Source of the DNA: Oscillospiraceae bacterium
GTDB taxonomy: Bacteria; Bacillota; Clostridia; Oscillospirales; UBA929
Direction of reading: 5' to 3'
NCBI GenBank assembly: GCA_031271325.1
Contig: JAISVY010000091.1
Location: 1-7,125 of the forward strand
Length of the DNA stretch: 7,125 nt
Positions 5,952 through 7,125 of this stretch are shown piece after piece (the first letter of the stretch is position 1; every line of letters begins with the position of its first letter). The position numbers were made by a program, and so were the translations under genes. Under the pieces are notes generated by a model that did no database searches, was not told the DNA's origin, and saw nothing but the letters and a program-made list of their open reading frames with translations.

Positions 5952-5994
5952 GAGGAAATAATAATCCTCATGTTCTTATTTTTTTATGAGGAGG
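5952..5994 (+). promoter_or_regulatory. Alternative hairpins over the recombinase ribosome site
   Basis: TCCTCAT (5965-5971) is complementary to ATGAGGA (5986-5992), which contains part of the ribosome site GGAGG (5990-5994) for the ATG at 6002. The same TCCTC (5965-5969) can pair instead with GAGGA (5952-5956), freeing the ribosome site. The second pairing lies right after the virD4 stop codon at 5941-5943, so ribosomes finishing there would cover it. This looks like a translation switch, but only base pairing supports it. Confidence 0.4.
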
Positions 5995-6001
5995 TATCCT
6001 T

Positions 6002-7125
6002 ATGGCCAAACAGCCTAACGGCAATAAAATCACGGCGTTATACGAGCGGCTTTCAAAAGACGACGAGCAAAAAAATGAGAGCGTCAGTATAGCGCACCAA
6101 AAGCAAATGTTGGAGGACTATGCCAACAGAAACGGATTCCAGAATACGCGCCATTTTTTTGACGATGGCGTGACCGGCACGGTCTTTAACCGTCCGGGGC
6201 TTAACGCGATGGTCGAGGAAGTCAAGGCGGGGAACGTATCAACCGTAATCATCAAAGACCAAAGCCGGATTGGCCGCGATGTGGTGGAAATCGGTTTGTT
6301 GAAGCGGACGTTCGAGGAATACAACGTGCGCTTTATCGCCGCCGAGGATGGGCTTGACACCGCGAAAGGCTTTGATATTATGTCACTTTTCCGCGATGTT
6401 ATCAATGAGTTTTTCGTTGCCGATACCAGCCGCAAGATTAAGGCGGTATTCAAGTCGCGCATGGAAAAGGGCCTGCGCTGTTCGGGCAGTATTCCATACG
6501 GCTATCTTCCCGACGGTGAGGACAAGGGTGCGCTGCGTGTTGACGAAGAAGCCGCCGTTGTGGTGCGTCGCATCTTTCAGGCAATCATCGAGGGTAAGAG
6601 TATGGCCGCTATCGGGCGGGAGCTGCGCTCCGAGCAAATCCCGATACCGTCCGAGCATTGGAAAAGAATCGGTCATCCCGTCCGTTCCGTACCGTATGCG
6701 GATCCTTACGCATGGTCGGCGACTACTATCGGCTATATCCTCAAAAGGCCCGAATACAAGGGCTGTAAGATACTCGGCAAGACGGTAAGCGAATCCTACA
6801 AAAAGAGCAAGAACCGCAAGACCGCGCCCGAAGAACAGTATGTGTTCGACGGAGCTATCCCCGTTATTGTGGACGAGGAAACATGGAACAACGCCCAACG
6901 CTTACGCAAAACCGTTCGCCGCCCTCCGAAGCGCGAGGGGCCTCCCCATCCGCTGACCGGGCTTCTCTACTGCGCGGACTGCGGGTCTAAAATGACCCAC
7001 CGCGTCAGCCTGGTTCAAAAGAGATGGGTAGACGATTCTTATATCTGTTCAAGCTACCGTCAGCTTACCCGCGACTGCACCATGCACTATATTCCCACGA
7101 AAAATATTGAAAAGCTGATACTGTC
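6002..7125 (+). CDS. TndX-like large serine recombinase (374 residues visible, 3' end outside window)
   Basis: It catalyses site-specific integration and excision of a mobile element through a covalent serine-DNA link. The resolvase domain covers residues about 9-150: TALYERLSKDDE carries the catalytic Ser18, and IIKDQSRIGRDVVEIGLLK (83-101) is the active-site arginine helix region. FRDVINEFFVADTSRKIKAV forms the start of the long connecting helix. The recombinase domain follows (GSIPYGYLPD, then EEAAVVVRRIFQAIIEGKSM, WSATTIGYILKRPEYKG). A zinc ribbon has its cysteine pairs at C324/C327 and C349/C359. Full-length relatives are about 500-560 residues, so the coiled-coil and C-terminal parts are cut off by the window edge. 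GGAGG 7 bases upstream supports the ATG. Gene direction is into the inserted element, away from virD4. Confidence 0.93.
   Translation, partial: MAKQPNGNKITALYERLSKDDEQKNESVSIAHQKQMLEDYANRNGFQNTRHFFDDGVTGTVFNRPGLNAMVEEVKAGNVSTVIIKDQSRIGRDVVEIGLLKRTFEEYNVRFIAAEDGLDTAKGFDIMSLFRDVINEFFVADTSRKIKAVFKSRMEKGLRCSGSIPYGYLPDGEDKGALRVDEEAAVVVRRIFQAIIEGKSMAAIGRELRSEQIPIPSEHWKRIGHPVRSVPYADPYAWSATTIGYILKRPEYKGCKILGKTVSESYKKSKNRKTAPEEQYVFDGAIPVIVDEETWNNAQRLRKTVRRPPKREGPPHPLTGLLYCADCGSKMTHRVSLVQKRWVDDSYICSSYRQLTRDCTMHYIPTKNIEKLIL

Larger units (their letters stand above)
5935..7125 (+). mobile_element. Left end of a serine-recombinase element integrated in virD4 (right end outside window)
   Basis: virD4 coding similarity stops after the Gly codon at 5932-5934, and within 70 bases a complete start region for a TndX-like recombinase appears. 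Large serine recombinase genes normally lie at one end of the element they mobilise. I place the left boundary near 5935, with an uncertainty of about ten bases either way. Cargo and the right end lie beyond the window. An alternative is a non-mobile rearrangement that joined the two genes. Confidence 0.7.

Noticed and set aside
5930..6001. Group II intron as the cause of the virD4 interruption
   Set aside because: The only gene following the break is a serine recombinase. There is no reverse transcriptase in view, and the short gap leaves no room for the large intron RNA domains before the recombinase gene.
5936..6001. Simple frameshift in virD4
   Set aside because: No other frame after 5943 continues VirD4-like sequence. 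The next 58 bases are A/T-rich leader and then a different gene.
6383..6898. Minus-strand and alternate plus-strand open frames inside the recombinase
   Set aside because: The plus-strand frame from 6002 carries a full set of serine recombinase motifs, so these are its shadows.

Overview
The window looks like part of an integrative and conjugative element (ICE) from a Bacillota genome, probably a Clostridia-type anaerobe. It is interrupted by at least two other mobile DNAs. The host inference rests on strong purine-rich Shine-Dalgarno sites, GTG/TTG starts, a PcfB-VirD4 coupling-protein pair, and a TndX-type large serine recombinase. All convincing genes are on the + strand. I saw no rRNA, tRNA or CRISPR array.

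Layout. Bases 1-500 carry the C-terminal part of an IS1-like DDE transposase that runs off the left edge. Bases 501-674 are a non-coding junction with short palindromes, a promoter-like TTGCAA-N17-TATAAT and a strong hairpin followed by a T-run. A small unrecognised GTG-start gene follows (675-962). A structured leader (963-1108) precedes a BRO-N/KilAC phage-antirepressor-like gene (1109-1873). Sixteen bases later comes a 698-residue protein (1890-3986) that joins an acidic DMP19/DUF4375-like domain to an ArdA-like antirestriction domain and a long unassigned C-terminal half. Then come a beta-class DNA methyltransferase (4026-4778), a PcfB/DUF3801 relaxosome accessory gene (4922-5395) and, overlapping it by ATGA, the start of a VirD4/TraG-type coupling ATPase (5392-5943).

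The coupling protein stops abruptly after its VVTDPKG motif, where most of the ATPase domain should follow. Sixty bases later a TndX-like large serine recombinase begins (6002, running off the right edge). The simplest reading is that a second, serine-recombinase-borne element has integrated into the conserved DPKG codons of virD4. That would disable the host ICE's coupling protein until excision.

How the parts fit. The antirestriction fusion and the solitary methyltransferase would protect incoming DNA from restriction. The KilAC protein may act as a regulator. PcfB and VirD4 would bring the relaxase-DNA complex to the type IV secretion channel. The strongest points for follow-up are the virD4 insertion with its dyad and recombinase leader, and the multidomain anti-defence protein.
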